A stretch of 64,000 bases of DNA from an uncultured bacterium (GCA_934875375.1 CAKXHL010000002.1:11449-75448), one strand, 5' to 3'; counted from the first letter of the stretch, positions 16,248-24,435 are shown. Notes: generated from the sequence alone by a model not told the origin. Numbers and translations: made by a program.

Positions 16248-17309
16248 ATGAAAAAACTGTTCGCATTTCTTCTCGCGGCGCTCACCGCCGCTTCTGTAAC
16301 GGCCACGGCCTTTGCGCAGGAAGCCGCGCCGTCCGCCACCCTGCAGGTGGGCTCTGCCGACGGCTTGACCCTCGACGGCAGCGCGTTGCTGCATCCCGGC
16401 CAGGAATACCGTTTTCCGCTGATGATCGCTGAAAACGGCGAAGAGGCCCGTCCCATGACGGTGGAGGACATGCAGGTCTATGACATCAAAGTAACCGCCA
16501 AATCCGGCGCCGGCGCTATGGCCGATGCCGGGCGCCTGGAATCCGGCCGTCAGCAGTATCTCTCCCTGACCCCCGGCGCAATTTTCACCGTTTCGCCCCA
16601 GGATGTCAAATACACGGTCTCTCTTTCTTTCAAAAACAGCTCCGCTGTTCTTTCTCAGGTTACCGTCCAGTGGAAAGTAGGCTACCCTTCTGTGGATGAC
16701 GGCGATCTGGGTGCCTCTACCGCCATTGACCCGTCTGCTCCGGTGCTCACCAAAGAGCAGCTGGCCGCCATTGAGAAAATCACCGGCGACGGGCAGGCTT
16801 CCTTTACCGGCAGCGGCTGGCAGTTCCATGTCCGCCTGCTGGATCAGGAAGCGGTGAACTTTCACTACTCCGCTCAAAACATCAAGGCTGTTTCCGACCG
16901 GTATCCAGAGGCTGATTTCCGCTTTCTTACCTTTGGCGGCAAGCCTGCTTTTGATTTCTACGGCACCCTGACTCTGGACGTATCCGCCGTGCTGGAAGAG
17001 TATGAAGATTTGTATTTGTACCGTTACTTGGACGGTGTGCTCTATTCCTTGAAATATGATCTGGATCAGGATGCCCAAACCATTTCCATTCGGACCAAGC
17101 AGTTGGGCAGCTATATCGTCTCGGACACAAAGATTCCCAACGGCACCGCGGTGGGCGGCAGCTCCTCCGGCAGTGCGGGCAATTCCGGCTCCGGCTCCGA
17201 TAAAGGCAACCCCTCCACCGGCGGGACCGACTTTACCGCAATCGCCCTAGCGCTGGGCTCTGTCAGCCTGGCAGGCGCGGCGGCCGCAGTAAAATACCGC
17301 AGAAAATAA
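16248..17309 (+). CDS. Secreted surface protein with NPSTG sorting signal
   Basis: A 353-residue protein with a clear signal peptide (MKKLFAFLLAALTAASVTATAFA). The body has no domain I recognise; it reads as beta-rich modules (LTLDGSALLHPGQEYRFPL, VKYTVSLSFKNSS, a DFYGTLTLDVSA stretch). A Ser/Gly linker leads to NPSTGG, a hydrophobic segment and a KYRRK tail, which is the three-part cell-wall sorting signal. A sortase would cleave within this motif and attach the protein to the wall. A sortase gene lies 42 kb away in this window and could act on it. GGAGG precedes the ATG. A hairpin terminator overlaps the end of the next, convergent gene. Confidence 0.8.
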   Translation: MKKLFAFLLAALTAASVTATAFAQEAAPSATLQVGSADGLTLDGSALLHPGQEYRFPLMIAENGEEARPMTVEDMQVYDIKVTAKSGAGAMADAGRLESGRQQYLSLTPGAIFTVSPQDVKYTVSLSFKNSSAVLSQVTVQWKVGYPSVDDGDLGASTAIDPSAPVLTKEQLAAIEKITGDGQASFTGSGWQFHVRLLDQEAVNFHYSAQNIKAVSDRYPEADFRFLTFGGKPAFDFYGTLTLDVSAVLEEYEDLYLYRYLDGVLYSLKYDLDQDAQTISIRTKQLGSYIVSDTKIPNGTAVGGSSSGSAGNSGSGSDKGNPSTGGTDFTAIALALGSVSLAGAAAAVKYRRK

Positions 17310-17331
17310 GCATATCCATCCGCACTTTTAC

Positions 17332-17371
17332 AAAGAAGGCGCAGAGTAAAATTACTCTGCGCCTTCTTTTT
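17332..17371. terminator. Bidirectional terminator overlapping the end of a regulator gene
   Basis: The inverted repeat 17332-17349 / 17352-17369 (18 bases each, the innermost bases forming the loop) is followed by T7. The TAA of the leftward regulator gene (17354-17352) lies inside the hairpin, so the structure serves the rightward surface-protein gene and also closes the regulator gene. Confidence 0.85.
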
Positions 17372-17609
17372 TTACAGTACGTTTCGGCGGGGTCGGATCA
17401 TCGGTCAGCCCCACCAGATAATCCATGCTGACATCATAAAAGACCGCCAGCTTTATCAGCACCTCAACGGGATAATTCAGCACGCCGATTTCATACTGGA
17501 AATAAGTATTTTGCTTGACATGCAGATAATCCGCCACCTTTTGCTGGGTCAGGTCGCGCTCCTCCCTTAGGTTTCGAATCCGTTCAAATTTCAGCATCTC
17601 CGTTTTCAT
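17352..17609 (-). CDS. XRE-family helix-turn-helix regulator (module A)
   Basis: An 85-residue protein with an N-terminal XRE/Cro-type DNA-binding domain (residues 7-68: IRNLREERDLTQQKVADYLHV, then QNTYFQYEIGVLNYPVEVLIKLAVFYDVSMDYLVGL) and a short charged tail. It is a single-domain repressor-type protein. It is transcribed divergently from a 78-residue protein gene 90 bases away. Two palindromes fill the space between them, so it probably controls both genes. The same arrangement is repeated in module B with a different XRE subfamily. Confidence 0.9.
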   Translation of the reverse strand: MKTEMLKFERIRNLREERDLTQQKVADYLHVKQNTYFQYEIGVLNYPVEVLIKLAVFYDVSMDYLVGLTDDPTPPKRTVKKEGAE

Positions 17610-17633
17610 TGTATCACCAACAAAACCATATTC

Positions 17634-17675
17634 TATCTGAAAACAAGATATTGCTTTTTATCTTATTTTCAGATA
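17634..17675. promoter_or_regulatory. Paired operator palindromes of module A
   Basis: Two 17-base sites, 17634-17650 and 17659-17675, each have TATCT and AGATA arms around a 7-base centre. As a pair they are also inverted copies of each other (16 of 17 bases). Their centres are 25 bases apart. A candidate rightward promoter, TTGCTT (17651-17656) and TAAACT (17674-17679), is interleaved with the second site, as expected for repression and autoregulation by the adjacent XRE protein. Confidence 0.7.
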
Positions 17676-17698
17676 AACTAATGATGAGGTGGTGTTTC

Positions 17699-17935
17699 AT
17701 GCGACTGATCGAAGAAATCTTATATCGAAAAACAAAAGGGCTGCACGTCCAAATTGTTCTGCCCCGCCGCGAGGATGAACTGCTGCCGCTGATCGAATGC
17801 GGGTGTACCCAAATGCTTCTGCAGATCCGCGATATTCTGGAGGATCCCCAGATGCGCAAGGAAGGATGCGCCCGGCAAATCCGTTATATCCGGTATCTGT
17901 TTGCCGACGAAGGGGTTTTGCTCAAAAAAAAGTAA
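17699..17935 (+). CDS. 78-residue conserved protein, module A
   Basis: The ATG at 17699 is preceded by GAGGTGG at 6 bases; a longer frame starting at 17609 overlaps the operators and is unlikely. The protein (MRLIEEILYRKTKGLHVQIV ...) is soluble, mostly helical and ends in lysines. It aligns without gaps over all 78 residues with the protein at 18402 (26 identities counted by eye), including IRDILE (43-48), QIRYI (60-64) and EGV (71-73). I recognise no family. Its divergent XRE partner and paired operators suggest tight repression; roles as an accessory toxin, anti-repressor or signalling protein are open. Confidence 0.7.
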   Translation: MRLIEEILYRKTKGLHVQIVLPRREDELLPLIECGCTQMLLQIRDILEDPQMRKEGCARQIRYIRYLFADEGVLLKKK

Positions 17936-17967
17936 CCCCGTTTTCCCATACCGTATAAAAACCGGTC

Positions 17968-17999
17968 AAAACAGGCGGAGCGCCACTCCGCCTGTTTTC
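17968..17999. terminator. Intrinsic terminator between modules A and B
   Basis: A 13-bp stem (17968-17980 with 17986-17998), GCGCCA-type loop, with A-rich and T-rich flanks. It separates the convergent 78-residue gene of module A and the regulator of module B. Confidence 0.85.
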
Positions 18000-18025
18000 T
18001 TTTGGATACGTTTCATCATAGACTG

Positions 18026-18292
18026 TTATCCTTTTTCTTCCAATTTTTTGTAAAAATCCTCGAGCAAGCTTTTTTCCTCCACACCCAATACCCGACTAAA
18101 ACATACCAGTTCATAATCGGTCACGATGCGAAGATTCCGTTCGATTCTGCTAATCATCTGTTGATCGATATTCACATTCATCGTCTGCATTCTGGCGGCC
18201 AGCTGCGCCTGGGAAAGTCCCTTCTCCCGCCGGAGTGTCTCCAGCCGGCTGCCAATGATGTTTTTGCTGCCGTCATAGTCTATTTTCTTCAT
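18026..18292 (-). CDS. XRE-family helix-turn-helix regulator (module B)
   Basis: An 88-residue protein from the ATG at 18292 (GGAG 7 bases upstream). A GTG at 18304 is also in frame but lies inside an operator palindrome. The HTH region is IIGSRLETLRREKGLSQAQLAARMQ, followed by IDQQMISRIERNLRIVTDYELVCFSRVLGV. It is a different XRE subtype from module A, more like the RISRIE family of lexA/phage-like regulators, and lacks the SMDYLVG ending. It faces away from a 78-residue gene; two palindromes lie between. Confidence 0.88.
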   Translation of the reverse strand: MKKIDYDGSKNIIGSRLETLRREKGLSQAQLAARMQTMNVNIDQQMISRIERNLRIVTDYELVCFSRVLGVEEKSLLEDFYKKLEEKG

Positions 18293-18302
18293 TTGCGTCT
18301 CC

Positions 18303-18317
18303 ACGTTAATGTAACGT
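18303..18317. promoter_or_regulatory. Operator palindrome 1 of module B
   Basis: ACGTTA-ATG-TAACGT, a perfect 6-base-arm palindrome just upstream of the regulator's ATG. The same half-site recurs in operator 2, which suggests autoregulation. Confidence 0.65.
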
Positions 18318-18325
18318 ATCTGTTA

Positions 18326-18355
18326 TTGACATTATCACAAAGGGGAGAGTAGAAT
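18326..18355 (+). promoter_or_regulatory. Sigma-A promoter of the module B small protein
   Basis: TTGACA (18326-18331), 18 bases, TAGAAT (18350-18355). The -10 overlaps the left end of operator palindrome 2, so a bound repressor would block polymerase. Confidence 0.75.
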
Positions 18356-18376
18356 TACGTTATATAAACGTAATTC
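18352..18376. promoter_or_regulatory. Operator palindrome 2 of module B
   Basis: Arms GAATTACGTT and AACGTAATTC (18352-18361, 18367-18376) around ATATA. It shares the ACGTTA...AACGT core with operator 1 and covers the predicted start point of the 78-residue gene. Confidence 0.7.
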
Positions 18377-18401
18377 AATCATTATTATGGAGTGAAGGCC
18401 T

Positions 18402-18638
18402 ATGACTTTATACGAAGAATTGCTTTGGGGTTGCCTGCGGGATCTTCCAGTGCAGGTGACTTTCCCAAATTTGACAGTCAATCCCAACGATCTGGTGGAG
18501 ATGAAAAGCTTTCTGGCAATCGAGCGCATCCGGGACATTCTGGAAAAAGAAGGTCTTACCGACCAGGAGCGCACCATGCAGATTCGGTATATCATTTACA
18601 CGTTGGAGGCAGAAGGCGTCTCCATTCAAAACCGGTAA
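18402..18638 (+). CDS. 78-residue conserved protein, module B
   Basis: This protein (MTLYEELLWGCLRDLPVQVT ...) is a gapless paralogue of the module A protein. The conserved core is IRDILE, QIRYI, Y and EGV at identical positions; the N-terminal EE-L and VQ-P are also shared. The middle (residues 23-42) is divergent, so that part may carry specificity. GGAGTGAAGG lies upstream of the ATG. No transmembrane segment or known motif is present. Unrecognised family; I am confident it is a real gene because of the paralogy, promoter and terminator. Confidence 0.72.
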   Translation: MTLYEELLWGCLRDLPVQVTFPNLTVNPNDLVEMKSFLAIERIRDILEKEGLTDQERTMQIRYIIYTLEAEGVSIQNR

Positions 18639-18640
18639 AA

Positions 18641-18675
18641 AGAAAAAGGGGCGGCAGCCCCTTTTTCTTTTTTTG
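18641..18675. terminator. Bidirectional intrinsic terminator
   Basis: A 12-bp stem (18641-18652 with 18657-18668), GGCA loop, then T7. It lies between the convergent 78-residue gene and glpK. Confidence 0.9.
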
Positions 18676-18678
18676 ACT

Positions 18679-20172
18679 TTACTCTTCTTCTGCCCAATCC
18701 AAAGCACGGCTCACAGCCTTGCGCCAGCCGCGCAGCAGCTTTTGCCGCTGCTGTTCCTGCATCTGCGGCAGATACCGTTCCTGCGGCTTCCAGGTGGCGC
18801 GGATTTCGTCCAGATCCCGCCATACGCCCACCGCAAGCCCTGCTAAAAATGCCGCGCCCAGCGCCGTTGTCTCGGCAACGCCGGGCCGCAGCACCGACCG
18901 GCCGATCATATCCGCCTGAAACTGCATCAAAAACCGGTTGGCCGAAGCGCCGCCGTCCACCCGCAGGTTTTCCAGTTCCACGCCGGTATCCTCCTCCATC
19001 GCGTGCAGCACATCGCAGGTCTGATACGCGATGGATTCCAGCGCCGCCCGGATGATATGCTCCCGGCTGGTTCCCCGGGTCACGCCTAATATGGCCCCTC
19101 TGGCATACATATCCCAATGAGGAGCGCCCAGCCCCGTAAAAGCGGGGACGATGTAAACCCCGCCGTTATCCGCCACCTTCTGCGCAAAATATTCCGTGTC
19201 CGCCGCTTCGGTGACAAACCGCAGCTGGTCCCGCACCCACTGGATGACCGCGCCGCCGACAAATACGCTGCCCTCCAGCGCATAACTGATCTTTCCGCCG
19301 AGTCCCGCGGCAATGGTAGTCAAAAGTCCGTTTTTGCTGTGAACCATCTGATCGCCGGTGTTCATCAGCAAAAAGCAGCCAGTGCCGTAGGTATTCTTGG
19401 CCTCGCCCTTGAAAAAGCAAGCCTGGCCAAACAGCGCGGCCTGCTGATCCCCGGCGATGCCCGCAATCGGCACCTGCACCCCCTGGATATTGACCGTGCC
19501 GTATACCTCGCTGGAATTTCTCACCTGCGGCAGCATCTCCATCGGAATGTCCAGCTCCCGGCAGATCCGCTCGTCCCAGCAAAGATCCTTTATATTATAC
19601 AGCATGGTGCGGGAGGCGTTGGTATAATCCGTGATATGCACCTTTCCGCCGGTGAGCTTCCAGACAAGCCAGCTGTCCACCGTGCCGAACAGCACCTCGC
19701 CCCGCCTGGCCTTTTCCCGAACGCCGGGCACATGATCCAAAATCCACTTGATCTTGGTGGCGGAGAAATACGCGTCCACCAAAAGCCCGGTTTTCTCCTT
19801 GATGTACGCCGTTAAATCCGGGTCTTCCTTGATCTGCTCGCACAATTTGGCAGTGCGCCGGCACTGCCAGACAATGGCGTTATACACCGGCCGTCCAGTG
19901 GCCTTATCCCATAAAATAGTAGTTTCCCGCTGATTGGTAATGCCCACCGCCGCAATCTCCTCCGGCGTTATGCCCGTCTGCGCCAGCACTTCCATCAACA
20001 CGCCATACTGGGAGGAATAAATCTCCATCGGGTCGTGCTCCACCCAGCCGGGCTGGGGATAAAGCTGCGTGTATTCTTTTTGCGCCATGCCAATCACATG
20101 CTGCCCTTTGTCAAATATGATGCAGCGGGAACTGGTGGTTCCCTGATCCAGCGCCACGATATATTGTTTCAT
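18679..20172 (-). CDS. glpK: Glycerol kinase
   Basis: A 497-residue FGGY kinase: glycerol + ATP gives sn-glycerol 3-phosphate. The N-terminus YIVALDQGTTSSRCIIFD is the ATP-phosphate loop. Other family blocks are GITNQRETTILWDKATG, NAIVWQCRRT, the TYGTGCFLLMNTG region and the C-terminal LRVDGGASANRFLMQFQ adenosine motif. I chose the ATG at 20172 with GAGGTG 6 bases upstream; a GTG at 20181 overlaps that site. No glpF or glpD is adjacent. The gene has its own promoter. Confidence 0.97.
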   Translation of the reverse strand: MKQYIVALDQGTTSSRCIIFDKGQHVIGMAQKEYTQLYPQPGWVEHDPMEIYSSQYGVLMEVLAQTGITPEEIAAVGITNQRETTILWDKATGRPVYNAIVWQCRRTAKLCEQIKEDPDLTAYIKEKTGLLVDAYFSATKIKWILDHVPGVREKARRGEVLFGTVDSWLVWKLTGGKVHITDYTNASRTMLYNIKDLCWDERICRELDIPMEMLPQVRNSSEVYGTVNIQGVQVPIAGIAGDQQAALFGQACFFKGEAKNTYGTGCFLLMNTGDQMVHSKNGLLTTIAAGLGGKISYALEGSVFVGGAVIQWVRDQLRFVTEAADTEYFAQKVADNGGVYIVPAFTGLGAPHWDMYARGAILGVTRGTSREHIIRAALESIAYQTCDVLHAMEEDTGVELENLRVDGGASANRFLMQFQADMIGRSVLRPGVAETTALGAAFLAGLAVGVWRDLDEIRATWKPQERYLPQMQEQQRQKLLRGWRKAVSRALDWAEEE

Positions 20173-20245
20173 TGTCCGCACCTCGCCTGTCCAAATGGCC
20201 GCTTTCTTTTTATCCGGGCCGTTTTCGCCGTTTTATAATAAGGTT

Positions 20246-20275
20246 AGTATAACAGCACGAAAGGGGAGCTGTCCA
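20246..20275 (-). promoter_or_regulatory. Sigma-A promoter of glpK
   Basis: On the minus strand TGGACA (20275-20270), 18 bases, TATACT (20251-20246). The start would be near 20239, leaving a leader of about 65 bases. Confidence 0.65.
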
Positions 20276-20393
20276 GCCCGTCCTGGGCAAAACGCAGATT
20301 CTCCTCAAAAGCCTGTATTTCTTTTTCCAGGCGGCCAAAGCCGTACGAGTCTTTGGAAAGCCTCCTTTTTCGCCGGTTTTCGCAATTTTCCCA

Positions 20394-20423
20394 TTGACAT
20401 TTTTCATCCGCCGTGTTTATAAT
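20394..20423 (+). promoter_or_regulatory. Strong sigma-A promoter of the alaS T-box transcript
   Basis: TTGACA (20394-20399), 18 bases, TATAAT (20418-20423): both hexamers are perfect. Transcription would start near 20430, at the beginning of the T-box leader. Confidence 0.85.
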
Positions 20424-20430
20424 GATATTT

Positions 20431-20667
20431 GTAACAATGCGCTGAAAAGACCAGTGTCCGCCCGTTTTGCCTTTAGAGAGGAAGGCCTTTGGCTGCAAGC
20501 TTTCCCAAAGCACGGATACAAGCCATCTTGGAGCAGCGGCGTGAAAAGCGCTGACGGCTGGCCCCGTTACAGGCCGCAAAGTGACATTGCCCTTTTGGGC
20601 GGTGTAATACGGGTGGTACCGCGGAGTGTTCGCTTCGTCCCAGATCATGGGGCGGGGCGTTTTTTTG
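20431..20667 (+). promoter_or_regulatory. T-box riboswitch leader (tRNA-Ala) of alaS
   Basis: The T-box hallmark GGGTGGTACCGCGG is at 20611-20624, followed by a terminator stem (about 20630-20660: TTCGCTTCGTCCC against GGGGCGGGGCG) and T7. Upstream lies a Stem I region with AGAGAG at 20475-20480 and a GCTGCAAGC loop-like segment. GCC at 20522-20524 is a candidate alanine specifier codon, but I could not confirm the specifier loop by folding. Uncharged tRNA-Ala would stabilise the antiterminator and allow alaS transcription. The neighbouring gene agrees with alanine. Confidence 0.93.
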
Positions 20668-20707
20668 CCGCCTGGAAAATGAAAACAAAGAAAGCAGGAT
20701 GAACAAA

Positions 20708-23350
20708 ATGAAATGGACAGGATTAAATGAGCTGCGCGAGCAGTTCCTCTCCTTTTTTGAAAGCAAGGGCCATACCCGCCTGCCCAGCTACCCGCTGGTG
20801 CCGATTGACGACAAGAGCCTGTTGCTCATCAACTCCGGCATGGCGCCGATGAAAAAATTCTTCCTTGGCATGGAGACCCCGCCCAACCGCCGGGTAACCA
20901 CCTGCCAGAAGTGCATCCGCACGCCGGATATCGACAACATCGGCCACACCGCCCGCCACGGCACCTATTTTGAGATGCTGGGCAACTTCTCTTTCGGCGA
21001 TTACTTCAAAAAAGAAGCCACCGCCTGGGCTTGGGAATTTTTGACCCAGGTGCTGGAAATCCCGGTGGACCGCCTGTGGGTGTCCATCTACCAGGATGAC
21101 GACGAGGCGTTCGACATTTGGACCAAACAGGTGGGCGTAGCGCCGGACCGCATCGTCCGCCTGGGCAAAGAAGACAACTTCTGGGAGCACGGTTCCGGCC
21201 CCTGCGGCCCCTGCTCCGAAATCTATTTTGACCGCGGCCCCGAATGCGGCTGCGGCAAAAGCACCTGCGGCGTCGGCTGCGACTGCGACCGCTACATGGA
21301 GATCTGGAACCTGGTGTTCTCCCAGTACGACAGCGACGGCGAGGGCCATTACGAGCTGTTGAGCCCGCCCAATATCGACACCGGCATGGGACTGGAACGG
21401 CTGGCTTGCGTGATGCAGAATGTGGGCAACCTCTTTGAGGTGGATACCGTCCAGAACATTATGAAGCATATCAGCTCCATTGCCGGCGCTCATTACGGCG
21501 AAAGCGCCAAGGAGGATATCTCTCTGCGGGTCATCACCGACCATATCCGCAGCACCACCTTTATGGTGGGCGACGGCGTCGTTCCCTCCAACGAGGGCCG
21601 CGGCTATGTGCTGCGCCGCCTGCTGCGCCGGGCCGCCCGTCATGGCCGCCTGCTGGGAATCGATCATCCTTTCCTGTATCAGGTATGCGAAACGGTCATC
21701 GCCGAAAACGCTTCCGCTTATCCGGAGCTGGTGGAAAAGAAAGACTATATCATCAAGGTGCTCAAGGTGGAGGAAGAGCGTTTCTCCAAAACCATCGATC
21801 AGGGCATGGAAATCCTCAACAGCATTATGGATAAAATCAGCGCCGACCAGATCAATCAGGCCGTGTTCTCCGGCGAGGATGCGTTCCGCCTGTACGATAC
21901 CTTTGGCTTCCCCATCGACCTGACCAAGGAAATCCTGGCTGAGCGGGGCCTTCCCATTGACGAGGAAGGATTCTTCCGGCTGATGGGCGAGCAGAAGAAA
22001 CGCGCCCGTGACGCCCGAAAAGACGTAAGCGGCTGGGACACCGACGAAATGCTGGACGTAGAGGGCAAGGTTAAATTTATCGGCTATGAAAAAGCCCGCG
22101 GCCAGGGCAAAATCCTCGCCCTTCTGGACGAGGACGGCAAGCCCGTAGATTCCCTGACCGAAGGGATGAAAGCCACCGTCGTTCTGGATTCCACCCCCTT
22201 CTACGCCGAAAGCGGCGGGCAGGTGGGCGACAGCGGCGTAATCGTCCGCGGCAAATCCATTTTCCAGGTCAAAGACTGTAAAAAAGCGCCTACCGGACAA
22301 TTTTTACATCTGGGCGTGATGAAAAGCGGCTTGATGAACGTGGGCGACGGCGTGGAAACCGCTGTGGATGAAGAGCGCCGGGTTGCCATCATGCGCAACC
22401 ATACCGCCTGCCATCTGCTGCAGGCTGCCCTGCGCCAGGTGCTGGGCACCCATGTGCAGCAGGCGGGCTCCATGGTGGACGAACACCGCTGCCGGTTCGA
22501 CTTTACCCATTTCTCGGCCATGACCCCCGAGGAAATCGCCCGGACAGAGGAAAAAGTCAACCAGCTGATTTTGGGCGCATATGATGTAACCGTTACCGAA
22601 ATGCCCATTGCCGAAGCAAAAAAACTCGGCGCCATGGCGCTGTTCGGGGAAAAATACGGCGAAACCGTCCGGGTCTGCAACGTTTCCGGCAAATCGGTGG
22701 AGCTGTGCGGCGGTACCCATATTTCCAACACCGCCCGCATCGGGCTGTTTAAAATCATTTCCGAATCTTCTGTCGCCGCCGGCGTCCGCCGGATCGAAGC
22801 GGCCACCGGCGCTAATGTGCTGGAGTTGATTCGTCAGGACGAGGCGCTGCTGGCCCGTACCTGCGAGAGCCTGAAGGCCGGCAGCCCGTCGGAGCTGCCT
22901 CAGAAGGCGGAGGCCATCACCGCGCAGCTGAAGGAAAAAGAAAAGGAAATTGAAACGCTGCAGCATAAAATTGCCGATATGCGCATTGAAGGACTGTTCG
23001 AAAACGCCATGGAGGTCAAAGGCTGCAAGGTAATTTTTGCCGGATTTACCGGCACCTCTCCGGATGCGGTCAAAGCCATGTGCGATCAGGTCCGCGCCAA
23101 CGCGCCGAAAACGGTCGCGGTATTTGCCTCGATCCTGGGTGAAAAAGCCACCGTGTTTGCCGCCTGCGGCGACGAAGCGGTGAAAAAAGGCGCCCATGCA
23201 GGCAACCTGATCCGCCAGCTCACCGCCAAGCTGGGCGGCAAGGGCGGCGGCCGGCCCGAGCAGGCGCAGGGCGGCGTTGCTGATATCTTTAAAATTGACG
23301 AGGCACTGGCTGAAATTCCCACTATGCTGGAAAAGATGATTCAGGACTAA
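20708..23350 (+). CDS. alaS: Alanyl-tRNA synthetase
   Basis: An 880-residue class II synthetase charging tRNA-Ala. The catalytic core starts KWTGLNELREQFLSFFESKGH and contains NSGMAPMKKFF and the TGMGLERLA motif 3. The editing domain has HTACHLLQAALR and CGGTHISNT metal-binding motifs, which remove Ser- and Gly-tRNA-Ala. The C-terminal DHHA1 region includes GGKGGGRPEQAQGG. ATGs at 20699 and 20708 are both possible; the second has the better spacing from AGGA and matches the usual MKWTG start. Controlled by the T-box. HIT and phosphoribosyltransferase genes follow closely. Confidence 0.98.
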   Translation: MKWTGLNELREQFLSFFESKGHTRLPSYPLVPIDDKSLLLINSGMAPMKKFFLGMETPPNRRVTTCQKCIRTPDIDNIGHTARHGTYFEMLGNFSFGDYFKKEATAWAWEFLTQVLEIPVDRLWVSIYQDDDEAFDIWTKQVGVAPDRIVRLGKEDNFWEHGSGPCGPCSEIYFDRGPECGCGKSTCGVGCDCDRYMEIWNLVFSQYDSDGEGHYELLSPPNIDTGMGLERLACVMQNVGNLFEVDTVQNIMKHISSIAGAHYGESAKEDISLRVITDHIRSTTFMVGDGVVPSNEGRGYVLRRLLRRAARHGRLLGIDHPFLYQVCETVIAENASAYPELVEKKDYIIKVLKVEEERFSKTIDQGMEILNSIMDKISADQINQAVFSGEDAFRLYDTFGFPIDLTKEILAERGLPIDEEGFFRLMGEQKKRARDARKDVSGWDTDEMLDVEGKVKFIGYEKARGQGKILALLDEDGKPVDSLTEGMKATVVLDSTPFYAESGGQVGDSGVIVRGKSIFQVKDCKKAPTGQFLHLGVMKSGLMNVGDGVETAVDEERRVAIMRNHTACHLLQAALRQVLGTHVQQAGSMVDEHRCRFDFTHFSAMTPEEIARTEEKVNQLILGAYDVTVTEMPIAEAKKLGAMALFGEKYGETVRVCNVSGKSVELCGGTHISNTARIGLFKIISESSVAAGVRRIEAATGANVLELIRQDEALLARTCESLKAGSPSELPQKAEAITAQLKEKEKEIETLQHKIADMRIEGLFENAMEVKGCKVIFAGFTGTSPDAVKAMCDQVRANAPKTVAVFASILGEKATVFAACGDEAVKKGAHAGNLIRQLTAKLGGKGGGRPEQAQGGVADIFKIDEALAEIPTMLEKMIQD

Positions 23351-23368
23351 ACAAAGGAGGTTTTTGGG

Positions 23369-23707
23369 ATGGATTGCCTGTTTTGTAAAATTATCGCCGG
23401 GGAAATCCCCAGCAAAACGGTTTATGAAGATGCGGAGATTCTCGCATTCTGCGACATTCAGCCGCAGGCCCCGGTTCACGTGCTGGTCATCCCCAAGGAG
23501 CACATCCCGTCGGTGGACGGCATCACCGCCGAAAACAGCGACGTGGTTGCCCATATCTTCCAAACCATTCCCAAAATCGCCGCCAGCCTTGGGCTGACCG
23601 GCGGTTATCGGGTGATTTCCAACTGCGGCGCGGATGCCGGGCAGACGGTGCCTCACCTGCATTTCCACATTCTGGGCGGAAAGCCTTTGAGCCTTACCAT
23701 GGCTTAA
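23369..23707 (+). CDS. HIT-family nucleotide hydrolase (HinT-like)
   Basis: A 112-residue histidine-triad protein. It starts CLFCKIIAGEIPSKTVYED, a typical HinT beginning with the CxxC zinc-type pair, and ends with the catalytic triad H-L-H-F-H (PHLHFHILGG). HinT enzymes cleave aminoacyl-AMP and other AMP-N linked compounds. Its position 18 bases after alaS makes sense, since it could remove alanyl-AMP released by the synthetase (inference). AAGGAGG lies before the ATG. Confidence 0.93.
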   Translation: MDCLFCKIIAGEIPSKTVYEDAEILAFCDIQPQAPVHVLVIPKEHIPSVDGITAENSDVVAHIFQTIPKIAASLGLTGGYRVISNCGADAGQTVPHLHFHILGGKPLSLTMA

Positions 23708-23743
23708 TTTGCCTTTCCCTGTGTTTTGAAAGGAGTCTTTTTC

Positions 23744-24292
23744 ATGAATGATGCAAAAACCTATGAGTTACAGGTAGCCGGCCTCACCCGGCAGCTGCCG
23801 TTGTGCCCCATCAATGACAAAACCTCCATTGCCGCTTTTATCATGTTTTCCGACGTGGAGCTGACCGTTGCCTGCGCCACCGAGCTTTTGAAAAAGGTGC
23901 CGCAGCACGATGTAATCCTCACTGCCGAATCCAAAGGCATTCCGCTGGCATACGAGATGTCCCGTCAAAGCGGCGTCAAGTATATCCTCGCCCGGAAAAG
24001 CGCCAAGCTTTACATGTATAACCCCATCGGCGTCGATGTCAAATCCATTACCACCGCCCGCCTGCAAACGCTGTATTTAGATCAGCACGATCTGGAATAT
24101 CTGCACGGTAAACGGGTGCTGGTGGTCGATGACGTCATCAGTACCGGCGAGTCGCTCAATGCGCTGGAGGAGCTGGTCCGCAAGGCCGGCGGCACCATTG
24201 CGGGCCGTGCGGCTGTGTTGGCGGAAGGAGATGCCGCCCAGCGGGACGATATCCTCTTTCTCGCTCCGCTGCCCATCTTCACCAAAGAATAA
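23744..24292 (+). CDS. Adenine-type phosphoribosyltransferase family protein
   Basis: A 182-residue type I phosphoribosyltransferase read from the ATG at 23744 (AAGGAG upstream). The PRPP motif is VLVVDDVISTGESL. The flexible-loop and purine side resemble adenine phosphoribosyltransferase (VILTAESKGIPLAYEMSR, YILARKSAKLYM), but the sequence is divergent from true Apt, and such paralogues are often named only as a family. It would convert a purine base and PRPP to a nucleotide. It is third in the alaS transcript and is followed by a strong terminator. Confidence 0.85.
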   Translation: MNDAKTYELQVAGLTRQLPLCPINDKTSIAAFIMFSDVELTVACATELLKKVPQHDVILTAESKGIPLAYEMSRQSGVKYILARKSAKLYMYNPIGVDVKSITTARLQTLYLDQHDLEYLHGKRVLVVDDVISTGESLNALEELVRKAGGTIAGRAAVLAEGDAAQRDDILFLAPLPIFTKE

Positions 24293-24305
24293 ATTCCATA
24301 TGCAG

Positions 24306-24338
24306 AAAGCGCCTGGTTTTTCTCCAGGCGCTTTTTTT
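24306..24338 (+). terminator. Intrinsic terminator of the alaS operon
   Basis: An 11-bp stem (24306-24316 with 24324-24334), 7-base loop, then T7. Confidence 0.92.
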
Positions 24339-24435
24339 CGAAAAGGGCGCCAAACCTTTTCTTCCCTTGGAAAATCTGTTATGATCGAAACAGGATATGA
24401 CAAAATGCGCCGAACAAAAGGAGGAGGTAGCCGCT

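Noticed and set aside
20723..22300. 525-codon leftward frame opposite alaS
   Set aside because: AlaS motifs on the plus strand are certain; the antisense frame has no recognisable motif or start signal.
22304..23668. 454-codon leftward frame opposite alaS, HIT and their junction
   Set aside because: It crosses two real genes and has no family motif or ribosome site.
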